Below, piece by piece: positions 26,081-33,639 of a stretch of DNA of 64,000 nucleotides; the first letter of the stretch is position 1, and every line of letters starts with the position of its first letter. The position numbers were made by a program, and so were the translations under genes. The notes beneath the pieces were generated by a model. It was not told the DNA's origin. It did no database searches and saw only the letters and a list, made by a program, of their open reading frames with translations. The stretch comes from Polynucleobacter sp. MWH-S4W17 (GTDB lineage Bacteria; Pseudomonadota; Gammaproteobacteria; Burkholderiales; Burkholderiaceae): the NCBI RefSeq assembly GCF_018687535.1, contig NZ_CP061295.1, positions 620,001 through 684,000 on the forward strand. The letters are read 5' to 3'.

Positions 26081-26269
26081 ATGTCACAACACGATACATT
26101 GTTGGCTGCTTTTGAAACATACAAAGCTGAAAACGAAAAATTCATTGAAAAAGGTATTAAGGCATCTGCTGCTCGCGCACGCAAGGCCTTGCAAGAAATC
26201 GCCGGTGCCTGCAAAGAGCGCCGCAAAGAAATCACTGCCGCTAAAGAGGCAATGGAAGCTAAGAAGTAA
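26081..26269 (+). CDS. Small histone H1-like helical protein
   Basis: 62 residues from ATG 26081 (AGGAGACGAG upstream). It is helical and basic, with the KASAARARKALQEIAGACKERRKEI stretch seen in small H1/Hc1-like proteins of proteobacteria. DNA binding is inferred from charge and family likeness only. It has its own terminator and no close partner. Confidence 0.6.
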   Translation: MSQHDTLLAAFETYKAENEKFIEKGIKASAARARKALQEIAGACKERRKEITAAKEAMEAKK

Positions 26270-26291
26270 TTCTCACTCCGGACTGATTGAT

Positions 26292-26323
26292 AAGCCTAGC
26301 TTTTGCGAGCTAGGCTTTTTTAT
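26292..26323 (+). terminator. Intrinsic terminator
   Basis: AAGCCTAGC (26292-26300) pairs with GCTAGGCTT (26309-26317) and is followed by a T-tract. It ends the small H1-like gene. Confidence 0.88.
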
Positions 26324-26350
26324 TAGTGACTTGCACTTACAGTACTTTGC

Positions 26351-26644
26351 TTAAATAGCAATGCTAAACAAAGTTAGTTTCATTGCTTTGCTACGAATAG
26401 GAACGAGCATTTGATATTCGGGGCTATTGGCCCAAGCATGAACGTCTTGCGCGTTGGGAAACTCGAGCTCCACAAAAGATCTGAAGGACGCAATTCCTAA
26501 TTCATTCCAGAATAATTCTACAACTGAGCCACGGTTCTTGATAGAGCCCTTGTAGAGCTCAACCGTTTGCCCAACTTGAGAACGGTATTGCTCAAAAGCG
26601 CTTTGATCCATTAACTCCATCAGCCCAATGACCTTCACCATCAT
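26351..26644 (-). CDS. DUF1330-family protein
   Basis: 97 residues with the ferredoxin-like alpha/beta barrel pattern of DUF1330: VIGLMELMDQSAFEQYRSQVGQTVELYKG, the FRSFVELEFPNAQDVHAWANSPEYQ element and a final strand. GAGGAG precedes the start. The function of the family is not known. It is divergent from the cupin gene. Confidence 0.78.
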   Translation of the reverse strand: MMVKVIGLMELMDQSAFEQYRSQVGQTVELYKGSIKNRGSVVELFWNELGIASFRSFVELEFPNAQDVHAWANSPEYQMLVPIRSKAMKLTLFSIAI

Positions 26645-26701
26645 GACTCCTCATATAGATTACCTAATGCTAAGAGAGTATATCCACGCTATAGTTAGGT
26701 C

Positions 26702-26971
26702 ATGAATACAGAGCAATTTCAACGGTTACTTGAGCAGGAAGGATTTCCTGAGCCGGTAGAGGTTGAGCAAGCCCCCAATAGTCAGCTTAGTAATCACGAG
26801 CATCTATTTGAAGTAAGGGCGCTAGTGATTCAAGGCAGTATCGATATCACTATTCATGGAAAGAGTAGGACCTACCAGGCTGGTGATGTGTTTGAGTTGG
26901 GATTTAAAGAGGTGCATTCCGAGTCATATGGGCCTGAGGGGGTGAAATACCTAGCCTCTAGAAAACAATAA
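26702..26971 (+). CDS. Small cupin-domain protein
   Basis: 89 residues forming a single cupin barrel: HEHLFEVRALVIQGSIDI, GKSRTYQAGDVFELG and HSESYGPEGVKYLASRK. The metal-binding histidines are only partly present, so it may bind a ligand without metal. It is 25 bases ahead of the hydroxyisobutyrate-type dehydrogenase gene and probably cotranscribed. Confidence 0.75.
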   Translation: MNTEQFQRLLEQEGFPEPVEVEQAPNSQLSNHEHLFEVRALVIQGSIDITIHGKSRTYQAGDVFELGFKEVHSESYGPEGVKYLASRKQ

Positions 26972-26996
26972 ACAATATTAAGAAATTGAGAGTGAT

Positions 26997-27875
26997 ATGA
27001 AAATCGGATTTATTGGACTTGGCAATATGGGCTTACCAATGGCCCTGAACTTATTAAAAGCAGGACACCAAGTTACAGGTTTCGATTTGGTAAAGAATCA
27101 GCTTGATGTTTTTGCAGCTGCAGGAGGTAGCGTTGCAGCAAATGCAAACGACACTGCAAAAGATGTCGATGTTTTGATCAGCATGCTGCCCGCCTCTCGT
27201 CATGTGGAGGGCTTATATCTTGGTGATGCCGGTTTGTTGGCAAGCGCGAATCCTAAAACATTGCTCATTGATTGCTCAACGATTTCGCCAAAGGTAGCTC
27301 AAATAGCTGCCGCTGCCGCCAAAGCAAAAGGCTTTGCCATGATTGATGCGCCAGTCTCGGGCGGAACTGCAGGTGCGCAAGCGGGTACTTTAACGTTTAT
27401 GGTCGGTGGCGAAACGAGTGCAGTGGAGTGCGCACGTCCTATATTAGAAAAGATGGGCAAGAATATCTTTCATGCTGGCGGCAATGGGGCGGGGCAGACC
27501 GTTAAAGTTTGTAACAACATGATGTTGGGCATTCAGATGCTGGGAACAAGTGAGGCGCTGCGATTAGGCATCGCAAATGGCCTAGACCCCAAAGTTCTAT
27601 CTGACATCATGTCTAAGAGTTCAGGGCGAAACTGGGCTTTGGAGCTTTATAACCCATGTCCAGGCGTCATGGAAAATGTCCCATCCTCAAAAGGTTATGC
27701 TGGTGGTTTTGGTGTAGATCTCATGCTCAAAGACATGGGGCTGGCAGTTGAGAATGCAGAAGATCTGGATGCTAGTGTTCCCCTTGGGAAATTAGCGCAA
27801 CAGCTCTATGAGATTCACAGCAAAGCCGGTAATGGCCAACTGGATTTCTCAAGCGTCTTTAATTTAAAAAAATAA
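26997..27875 (+). CDS. 3-hydroxyisobutyrate dehydrogenase-family NAD(P)-dependent oxidoreductase
   Basis: 292 residues with the dinucleotide fold IGFIGLGNMGLPMALNLLKAGH, then FAMIDAPVSGGTAGAQAGTLTFMVGG and the catalytic Lys in GNGAGQTVKVCNNMMLG. SGRNWALELYNPCPGVM and the end FSSVFNLKK are typical of 3-hydroxyisobutyrate dehydrogenase (MmsB), which acts in valine breakdown. Related tartronate semialdehyde reductases share the fold, so the exact substrate is inferred. A perfect inverted repeat covers its stop codon. Confidence 0.87.
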   Translation: MKIGFIGLGNMGLPMALNLLKAGHQVTGFDLVKNQLDVFAAAGGSVAANANDTAKDVDVLISMLPASRHVEGLYLGDAGLLASANPKTLLIDCSTISPKVAQIAAAAAKAKGFAMIDAPVSGGTAGAQAGTLTFMVGGETSAVECARPILEKMGKNIFHAGGNGAGQTVKVCNNMMLGIQMLGTSEALRLGIANGLDPKVLSDIMSKSSGRNWALELYNPCPGVMENVPSSKGYAGGFGVDLMLKDMGLAVENAEDLDASVPLGKLAQQLYEIHSKAGNGQLDFSSVFNLKK

Positions 27876-27887
27876 ATTAAAGACGCT
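27852..27887. repeat. Perfect 15-bp inverted repeat over the dehydrogenase stop codon
   Basis: AGCGTCTTTAATTTA (27852-27866) and its exact complement (27873-27887) flank six A residues. The stop TAA at 27873-27875 lies in the second arm. There is no T-tract after it, so it is not a canonical terminator. A role in mRNA 3' protection or weak termination is possible. Confidence 0.8.
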
Positions 27888-27943
27888 CCGTAGCCCAGAC
27901 AGATCAACTCTGGAGGGTCTCAAAATCCTAATTGCAGCTTGGT

Positions 27944-29224
27944 TTAGCGGTTAAAGCTTCTTTTAGCTGGGCTACTACGCTTGGCAGGAGTCTTCTTCGC
28001 TGGAGCTCCAACTGTTCCGGCGGGTCTTGGCTTGCGAGATTGCTGGTGTTGCTGACTTCGTAACTGAATCGGTTGCGCCACGGCATTTGGATCTGGTTCA
28101 AATCCAGCAATCACTTCTTGAGGCAACTTTTGCTTAATCAGTTTTTCAATATCTCTGAGCATTTGATGCTCATCAACGCACACCAAAGAAACTGCTACGC
28201 CATTTGAGCCTGCGCGACCAGTACGTCCAATTCGATGGACATAATCTTCAGAAACGTTTGGAAGGTCATAGTTCACTACGTGAGGGAGTTGGTCAATATC
28301 AATACCGCGTGCAGCAATATCGGTGGCAACCAATGCGGTTAACTTACCTGCCTTGAAATCAGCCAATGCTTTAGTGCGAGCGCTTTGGCTTTTATTGCCA
28401 TGAATAGCCATGCTGGTGATGCCATCCTTTTCCAGCTGAGTAACCAGTTTATTCGCGCCATGCTTAGTACGGGTAAAAACCAGCACTTGCTTCCAGTCGT
28501 TAGTCTTAATGAGATGGGCTAGCAGAGGGTGTTTCTTGGTTCTATCGACTGGATGAATCAATTGGGCAATTGCTTCATTGGTGCTATTGCTTCGAGCCAC
28601 CTCAATTAACTCAGGCGAATTGAGTAAGCCATCTGCTAATTGCTTAATTTCGGTAGAGAATGTTGCTGAGAACAAAAGATTCTGGCGCTTTTTAGGTAAG
28701 GCAGCCAAGATCTTTTTAATGTCTCGTAAGAAGCCCATGTCTAACATACGATCGGCTTCATCTAATACGAGAATCTCAATATCGTTGAGTGATACGCAAT
28801 TTTGTGACATGAGATCAAGCAGTCGACCTGGCGTAGCTACCAATATATCGAGACCGCCAGCAATGGCTTTGATTTGCGGATTAGCGCCAACTCCGCCAAA
28901 AATCACAGTGGATTTCAAGCCGGTATATTTTCCATAAGTCACAACAGACTCTTGGACTTGGGCGGCTAACTCGCGAGTGGGAGTCAAAATGAGAACTCGT
29001 AATAATCTTTTGCCGCTAGATTTAGGGGTGCTGCTTAAACGTTGCAGAATTGGAAGCGTAAAGCCAGCTGTTTTTCCTGTGCCGGTTTGAGCGGCAGCCA
29101 AAAGATCGCCACCTTTTAGGACGGCAGGAATCGATTTTGCTTGAATTGGGGTAGGGCTGGTGTAGCCTTCTTCAGCAATAGCGCGAAGAATGGGTTCTGA
29201 TAAACCAAGATCTGTAAATAACAT
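27944..29224 (-). CDS. rhlE: DEAD-box RNA helicase RhlE
   Basis: About 426 residues starting [21 protein letters not shown] (ATG 29224). The helicase motifs are in order: Q motif [75 protein letters not shown] and [10 protein letters not shown]. The C-terminal tail is rich in Lys, Arg, Pro and Gln, typical of RhlE, and likely binds RNA. RhlE acts in ribosome assembly and RNA decay. Confidence 0.93.
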   Translation of the reverse strand: MLFTDLGLSEPILRAIAEEGYTSPTPIQAKSIPAVLKGGDLLAAAQTGTGKTAGFTLPILQRLSSTPKSSGKRLLRVLILTPTRELAAQVQESVVTYGKYTGLKSTVIFGGVGANPQIKAIAGGLDILVATPGRLLDLMSQNCVSLNDIEILVLDEADRMLDMGFLRDIKKILAALPKKRQNLLFSATFSTEIKQLADGLLNSPELIEVARSNSTNEAIAQLIHPVDRTKKHPLLAHLIKTNDWKQVLVFTRTKHGANKLVTQLEKDGITSMAIHGNKSQSARTKALADFKAGKLTALVATDIAARGIDIDQLPHVVNYDLPNVSEDYVHRIGRTGRAGSNGVAVSLVCVDEHQMLRDIEKLIKQKLPQEVIAGFEPDPNAVAQPIQLRSQQHQQSRKPRPAGTVGAPAKKTPAKRSSPAKRSFNR

Positions 29225-29359
29225 AGGGGCCAATAAAGTATTGACCCGTATTCAATTAAACGACTATCCCGGTCAATGGGGTGAGCTGCCACGCTGGAGC
29301 GTTTGCAGTAAGAATCTCTATTTTAAGTCATCAACCTCAAAAGCTCGGTAATTAGAGAA

Positions 29360-29938
29360 TTACGCTGGATTCCAGAGATTTGGCACGACAGTATTGGCAT
29401 AACCGGAGACGAATGACTTTTCTGCACCGGTTTCAGGGTTAAATACCGAGCGATGAATGCGGCCGATATTGCCACCATACACGTGAATGCTGATTGAAGT
29501 TTTGTCGTGCAAACTATTCTCGACCACATGAATATCGTGAGTATCTGGTGATACGGTATCAACGTGCCCGGGCAGGCTGACACATGCATTGCCTGCTTTG
29601 AAGCTGGAATCTGCTTGGCGATAGTAGGGTGTGCCGGTTTCTTGACCGCGCAACTGACCAATCATTCCCCAAACGGTGTGATTATGCAAAGGCGTTTTTT
29701 GTCCGGGGCCCCACACAAAACTCACTACAGAGAATCGATCCAATGGGTCTGCATAGAGAAGATATTGCTGGTAGTACTGCGGGTGCGGTTTAGTGAACTC
29801 TTCTGGCAACCAATCATCCACTGCAATCAGCTTCTCTAATATTTTCTTGCCTTCAGTAAAAACGATCTCTTCACTTGGCTTTTTCTCGAGTAGCAAACTG
29901 AGTTCTTGAATAAAGGTCAGTAATTTTCCGTCAGACAT
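29360..29938 (-). CDS. Cysteine dioxygenase-family thiol dioxygenase
   Basis: 192 residues from ATG 29938 (GGAG six bases upstream). The cupin-fold iron site is the H-x-H of TPLHNHTVWGMIGQLRGQE with a third histidine in SISIHVYGGNIG. Family enzymes oxidise cysteine or 3-mercaptopropionate to the sulfinate; the bacterial Arg-type and Gln-type differ at one residue I cannot place with certainty. It follows a thioesterase and a GNAT gene closely on the same strand. The four-domain rhodanese lies about 4.5 kb away. Confidence 0.85.
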   Translation of the reverse strand: MSDGKLLTFIQELSLLLEKKPSEEIVFTEGKKILEKLIAVDDWLPEEFTKPHPQYYQQYLLYADPLDRFSVVSFVWGPGQKTPLHNHTVWGMIGQLRGQETGTPYYRQADSSFKAGNACVSLPGHVDTVSPDTHDIHVVENSLHDKTSISIHVYGGNIGRIHRSVFNPETGAEKSFVSGYANTVVPNLWNPA

Positions 29939-29958
29939 TTTTTGCTCCATTACATACA

Positions 29959-30393
29959 TCACTCATCTTGGAATACACAATCAGGCCATGCCTTAGGTTT
30001 GAGTGTGTTGGTATCAACGCAAACGATATGCAGCAAGGCGCTCGCAATAATTTGGAATTCTTCGCTGTCATGAAGCTTTCTTTGCGCAGTCTGTTTAACG
30101 CTCACCTGGGTGCGGCCGCGATGTTCAATCACTTGGTCTATGTAAAGCAAGTCATCTAGACGCCCTGGTTTATAGAAGTTCATTGTGAGTTCGCGCAACG
30201 GCATCACCATATTAAATTCATTCTCGAGTTTGGTAGGGCTTAAGCCTTTTTGAGCAAGCCACTCTGCACGGCTGCGTTCAAAAATCTCTAGATAACGTCC
30301 GTGATAGACAAAACCTGCTGCATCTGTATCTGAGTAACAGACTCGATGGGTATAGATAAAGGCGCTGGTATTTAGATTGGTGTTAGAGGTCAT
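29959..30393 (-). CDS. Acyl-CoA thioesterase (4-hydroxybenzoyl-CoA thioesterase/YbgC-type hotdog)
   Basis: 144 residues with the hotdog fold signature YTHRVCYSDTDAAGFVYHGRYLEIFERSRAEWL, in which the catalytic Asp is D-T-D and GR-YLE follows. ATGTMVMPLRE-like strands (FNMVMPLRELTMNFYKPGRLDDLLYI) follow. Substrate unknown; YbgC-type members hydrolyse acyl-CoA and often accompany Tol-Pal, which is not the case here. The gene lies between the GNAT gene and the dioxygenase. Confidence 0.85.
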   Translation of the reverse strand: MTSNTNLNTSAFIYTHRVCYSDTDAAGFVYHGRYLEIFERSRAEWLAQKGLSPTKLENEFNMVMPLRELTMNFYKPGRLDDLLYIDQVIEHRGRTQVSVKQTAQRKLHDSEEFQIIASALLHIVCVDTNTLKPKAWPDCVFQDE

Positions 30394-30405
30394 CGGTTAT
30401 TAAAT

Positions 30406-30837
30406 TTATTTTGACAATACGAGAATCATATTACGATGAGCAATACCAGCCTCATCATAGGTGGGCCCCTGTACCTGAAAGCCTAGTTTTTGATAGAAAG
30501 GGATGGCGGCTACTTGGGAGTGCAAAACGATAGACTCTGCCCTTTGAGATTTAGCGAGGTCAATCAGCTTTTCCAGGATCTTCCTTCCAATTCCCTGATT
30601 TCTAAATTGCGTCAAGACAGCCATACGTCCAATTTGGGATCGCCCGCCACCCAGATCCACCAGTCTTCCAGTGCCAATACAATGTGACTCCAGATAGGCT
30701 AGGGCATGAGCGGCAGAAGGGTCGAATTCATCCAATTCAAGCTCGGCTGGGACTCTTTGCTCTAGGATAAAGACCTCTTGGCGCACCCAAAAGGCGTCTA
30801 CTTCAGCCTCTTTCCAAGGTTTTATTAGTATTTCCAA
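30406..30837 (-). CDS. GNAT-family N-acetyltransferase
   Basis: About 143 residues. The start is uncertain: a TTG at 30855 lies in the GGAGG ribosome site itself, so the TTG at 30837, ten bases after it, is preferred. The acetyl-CoA motif is IGRMAVLTQFRNQGIGRKILEKLIDLA, followed by VLHSQVAAIPFYQKLGFQVQGP, the usual ElaA-like arrangement. The acceptor is unknown. It is the first gene of a three-gene minus-strand cluster. Confidence 0.82.
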   Translation of the reverse strand: MEILIKPWKEAEVDAFWVRQEVFILEQRVPAELELDEFDPSAAHALAYLESHCIGTGRLVDLGGGRSQIGRMAVLTQFRNQGIGRKILEKLIDLAKSQRAESIVLHSQVAAIPFYQKLGFQVQGPTYDEAGIAHRNMILVLSK

Positions 30838-30999
30838 GATGCCCAGTGCCTCCAAGTGCTGTTTCCATCCAATTTACCAAATAAAGGTAAATATGAGCAC
30901 AGTTCGAAGCTGTACAAAAAGCGCCTCATTCCATGGTTACAATGAATTGTGGCTCTGGATTGAGCCCATTCGTAACCTTTTACTCAATTAGGAGTTATC

Positions 31000-31581
31000 T
31001 TGAAGAAATCTTTATTAGCTGGTTTATTTGCTGCAGTTGGCATTACCTTTGCAAGCTCTGTTTTTGCACAGCTTCCTGCAAAGATGTTGCCTTTAGCTGC
31101 TGACGTTGTCGTTTTGAGCGCAACTGTTGACTCAGTAGATGCAAAGAAGCGCATTGTTGTATTGAAAGATGCTAACGGTAATTTGGCGCAGATGAACGTC
31201 GCTAAGTCAGTAAATGATTTAGATAAAGTTAAAAAGGGCGACGTATTCTTGGTTGAGCATGCTCAAGCGGTTGCGGTTGGCTTGACTGCTGTTGGTAAAG
31301 GTCAAAAACCAGGCGTTTCAGGTGTGCGTTCTGTAGTGATCGCCGGCAAAGGCGCTACTAAGCCTTTTGAGGAGACAACAGAAACTGTTTATGCAACTGT
31401 AAAGATCTCAACCATTGATCAAAAGACGCGTATCGTAAGCTTCACATTACCAAGTGGCGAGAAGCAAAAAGTTAAAGTAGATCCAGCTGTTTTGGGCCTT
31501 GAGAAATTCAAAGCTGGTGATGACGTCATGGTTGAGTTTGTTGACGACACAGCAATTGGCTTCGTAACACCAAAGAAATAA
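31000..31581 (+). CDS. Exported protein with two tandem beta-rich repeats
   Basis: The TTG at 31000 follows AGGAGTTATC and gives a signal peptide KKSLLAGLFAAVGITFASSVFAQ. The mature part has two related repeats: ATVDSVDAKKRIVVL to VEHAQAVAVGL, and ATVKISTIDQKTRIVSF to VEFVDDTAIGF. Each has the A-T-V, K-x-R-I-V, L-x-K-x-K-x-GD and VE elements at matching places. That looks like duplication of a small barrel or OB-like domain. I do not recognise a named family. A strong terminator follows. Confidence 0.72.
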   Translation: MKKSLLAGLFAAVGITFASSVFAQLPAKMLPLAADVVVLSATVDSVDAKKRIVVLKDANGNLAQMNVAKSVNDLDKVKKGDVFLVEHAQAVAVGLTAVGKGQKPGVSGVRSVVIAGKGATKPFEETTETVYATVKISTIDQKTRIVSFTLPSGEKQKVKVDPAVLGLEKFKAGDDVMVEFVDDTAIGFVTPKK

Positions 31582-31622
31582 TCAATACTAAGTAGCCTAT
31601 AACTGGTCAGTAGGACGGTTGT

Positions 31623-31650
31623 AAAAAAGCCCGCAAATGCGGGCTTTTTG
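31623..31650. terminator. Bidirectional intrinsic terminator
   Basis: AGCCCGC (31628-31634) pairs with GCGGGCT (31639-31645), loop AAAT. It has A-rich and T-rich flanks, so it serves both the plus-strand repeat protein and the minus-strand tungstate-binding gene. Confidence 0.88.
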
Positions 31651-31665
31651 TTTGATTCGGCTAGA

Positions 31666-32490
31666 TTATTTTTTAGCGTTCGGAAAGAAAAGCTGCTCGC
31701 CATCAATCTTGTAGCTAGCAATAACATCTTGACCATTTTTCGAAATGAGCCAATCAATAAATTCTTGACCCTGTGCTTTTTTCACATGAGGGAACTTAGC
31801 TGGATTAACCAACATCACACCATATTGATTGAAAAGCTTTGGATCGCCTTGCACAAGGATCACGAGGTCACCACGATTCTTAAAGCTGAGCCAAGTAGCG
31901 CGATCGGCCAAAATATAGCCATTCATTGCAGAAGCAGTATTCAGAGCAGGCCCCATACCAGAGCCTGTTTCTTTGTACCAAGACTGATTGGAAGAGGGGG
32001 TGATGCCTGCACCTTTCCAGTAGCGAAGCTCTGCAGCATGTGTACCGCTTTTATCTGCACGTGATACAAAAGGAGCTTGTGCAGTAGCAATTTTTTGGAG
32101 TGCAACTTGAATATCCTTACCACCAGCAATTTTTGCTGGATCTGATTTAGGTCCAATGAGTACGAAATCGTTGTACATCACTTCGTAGCGTTTAGTTGAA
32201 AAGCCTTCTTCAACAAACTTCTCTTCAGCAGGTTTGTCATGAACAAACACCACGTCTGCATCACCACGGTGGCCAATATCTAGTGCCTGCCCAGTTCCAA
32301 CAGCTACAACCTTAACTTCAATACCAGTCTTCATCTTAAAGATGGGGAGCATGTAATTGAAGAGGCCAGATTGCTCTGTGGAGGTAGTGGATGAGACCAC
32401 AATACTTTTTTCTTGGGCGAAAGCCTGTGAGCCGTTGAGGGCAATGGCCGTTAGGGTCGCTAGAAGTAGGTTGCGGATTGATTTTTTCAT
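31666..32490 (-). CDS. tupA: Tungstate-binding periplasmic protein
   Basis: 274 residues with a signal peptide (LLLATLTAIALNGSQAFAQ). The oxyanion-binding start VVSSTTSTEQSGLFNYMLPIFKMKTG, GTGQALDIGHRGDADVVFVHD and FVSRADKSGTHAAELRYW are typical of TupA-type tungstate receptors and distinguish it from ModA. The tupB permease and tupC ATPase are not next to it. It is divergent from a ModE-like regulator that probably controls it. Confidence 0.88.
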   Translation of the reverse strand: MKKSIRNLLLATLTAIALNGSQAFAQEKSIVVSSTTSTEQSGLFNYMLPIFKMKTGIEVKVVAVGTGQALDIGHRGDADVVFVHDKPAEEKFVEEGFSTKRYEVMYNDFVLIGPKSDPAKIAGGKDIQVALQKIATAQAPFVSRADKSGTHAAELRYWKGAGITPSSNQSWYKETGSGMGPALNTASAMNGYILADRATWLSFKNRGDLVILVQGDPKLFNQYGVMLVNPAKFPHVKKAQGQEFIDWLISKNGQDVIASYKIDGEQLFFPNAKK

Positions 32491-32515
32491 AGGCGTGCAC
32501 TGAGTAATTTATTAA

Positions 32516-32541
32516 GGTAATATCATCGCATAATTATTACC
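32516..32541. promoter_or_regulatory. Inverted-repeat candidate operator between tupA and its regulator
   Basis: GGTAATA (32516-32522) and TATTACC (32535-32541) are perfect inverted arms with a 12-base spacer. They lie between two divergent starts (tupA at 32490, regulator at 32566), where a dimeric regulator would be expected to bind. No footprint consensus is known to me for this regulator. Confidence 0.4.
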
Positions 32542-32565
32542 ACTTGAATATGCAATCAATTACAT

Positions 32566-33588
32566 ATGCAAATTGAAGTTAGACCAACCTTAGTATTAAA
32601 TAATCAAGCCAAAGGCGGGGTCCCTATTGATTTGGTTTGGCTGTCTCAGCTGTTAAGGGATATCGGTCGCGGTAACTCGTTAATTTCAGCAAGTAAAAAA
32701 TCCAGCACCTCTTATCGAAGCGCCTGGGGCAAGATGAATGATGTGGAAGCTGCGCTTGGCATGCCACTCATTACGAGGACTAAAGGACATGGCTCAAAGT
32801 TAACAAAACTCGGCGAGTTTTTAATTGAGTTTATTGATGAGATGCAAGCGGGGTATGTTGAGCATGGAAGCGCATATCAAGATACCTTACTTAAAGAAAT
32901 TAAAAAGATTCAAAAGACTGATAGTAGAAAATGGAAGTTTCTCTCTAGCAGTGATTCCATCATTCAAAGGGCCGCCGCAGAGATTAAAGGCTTCGATTTG
33001 AAGATTGCTGGTTCGGGAGAGTCCCTTGAAAAGCTTCTGAGTAACGAAGCTCATATTGCCGGATACCATGTATCAGATGAGCGAAGCTCAAAGGCTATTC
33101 ATCATCGCTTGTCAAAAAATGATATTCAAATATATCCTGTCATGAAGCGCACACAAGGCTTACTGGTGAAAAAAGGAAACCCCCTCCGCATCTCTGCTCT
33201 CTATGATTTGGTGAATCCAAAAATTCGCTTTATTAATCGTCAGATCGGCTCTGGCACAAGACTGCTACTTGATGGTCTGCTGATAGAGGAGGGTATTGAT
33301 CCTTCTGAAGTGAATGGCTATCTGCATGAAGAGTTCACTCATTCAGCGGTTGCGAATGCTATTTTGGCCGACAAGGCTGATGTAGGTTTGGGCGTGAAAA
33401 ATATTGCTATTGAAAATGGTTTGGGGTTTATACCGCTTAAAGATGAGTTATTTTTCATCGCCATGCATAGGGAGATGGTTGCTCAAGCAGAGGCCTCCAA
33501 ATTAATCAGGAAGATAAGAAGCTATTCGGGAGATACGCCTGGATATAAGGCTGTAGGCCTTAATCGACAAATTGAAGGTTGGTTGTAA
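32566..33588 (+). CDS. ModE-like HTH regulator with a substrate-binding (PBP-like) domain
   Basis: 340 residues. The N-terminal part (about 20-100) has the LysR/ModE-type winged helix: LSQLLRDIGRGNSLISASKKSSTSYRSAW, LGMPLITRTKGHGSKLTKLGE. The rest resembles the PBP-like domain found in ModE-related regulators and carries LVKKGNPLRI, NRQIGSGTRLLLDGLL and ADKADVGLGVKNIA. The TOBE molybdate-binding domain is absent. It is likely a metal-oxyanion- or ligand-responsive regulator of the divergent tupA gene. This is inferred from position and domains. Confidence 0.8.
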   Translation: MQIEVRPTLVLNNQAKGGVPIDLVWLSQLLRDIGRGNSLISASKKSSTSYRSAWGKMNDVEAALGMPLITRTKGHGSKLTKLGEFLIEFIDEMQAGYVEHGSAYQDTLLKEIKKIQKTDSRKWKFLSSSDSIIQRAAAEIKGFDLKIAGSGESLEKLLSNEAHIAGYHVSDERSSKAIHHRLSKNDIQIYPVMKRTQGLLVKKGNPLRISALYDLVNPKIRFINRQIGSGTRLLLDGLLIEEGIDPSEVNGYLHEEFTHSAVANAILADKADVGLGVKNIAIENGLGFIPLKDELFFIAMHREMVAQAEASKLIRKIRSYSGDTPGYKAVGLNRQIEGWL

Positions 33589-33639
33589 TGTAAAGAAGTA
33601 GCTACTGTGTAGTAAATATAACTATAAATAGGAGGCAAC

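Noticed and set aside
32548..32571. Two direct copies of ATATGCAA, 16 bases apart, before and over the regulator start
   Set aside because: AT-rich and the second copy includes the start codon and first codons; the inverted repeat at 32516 is a better operator candidate.
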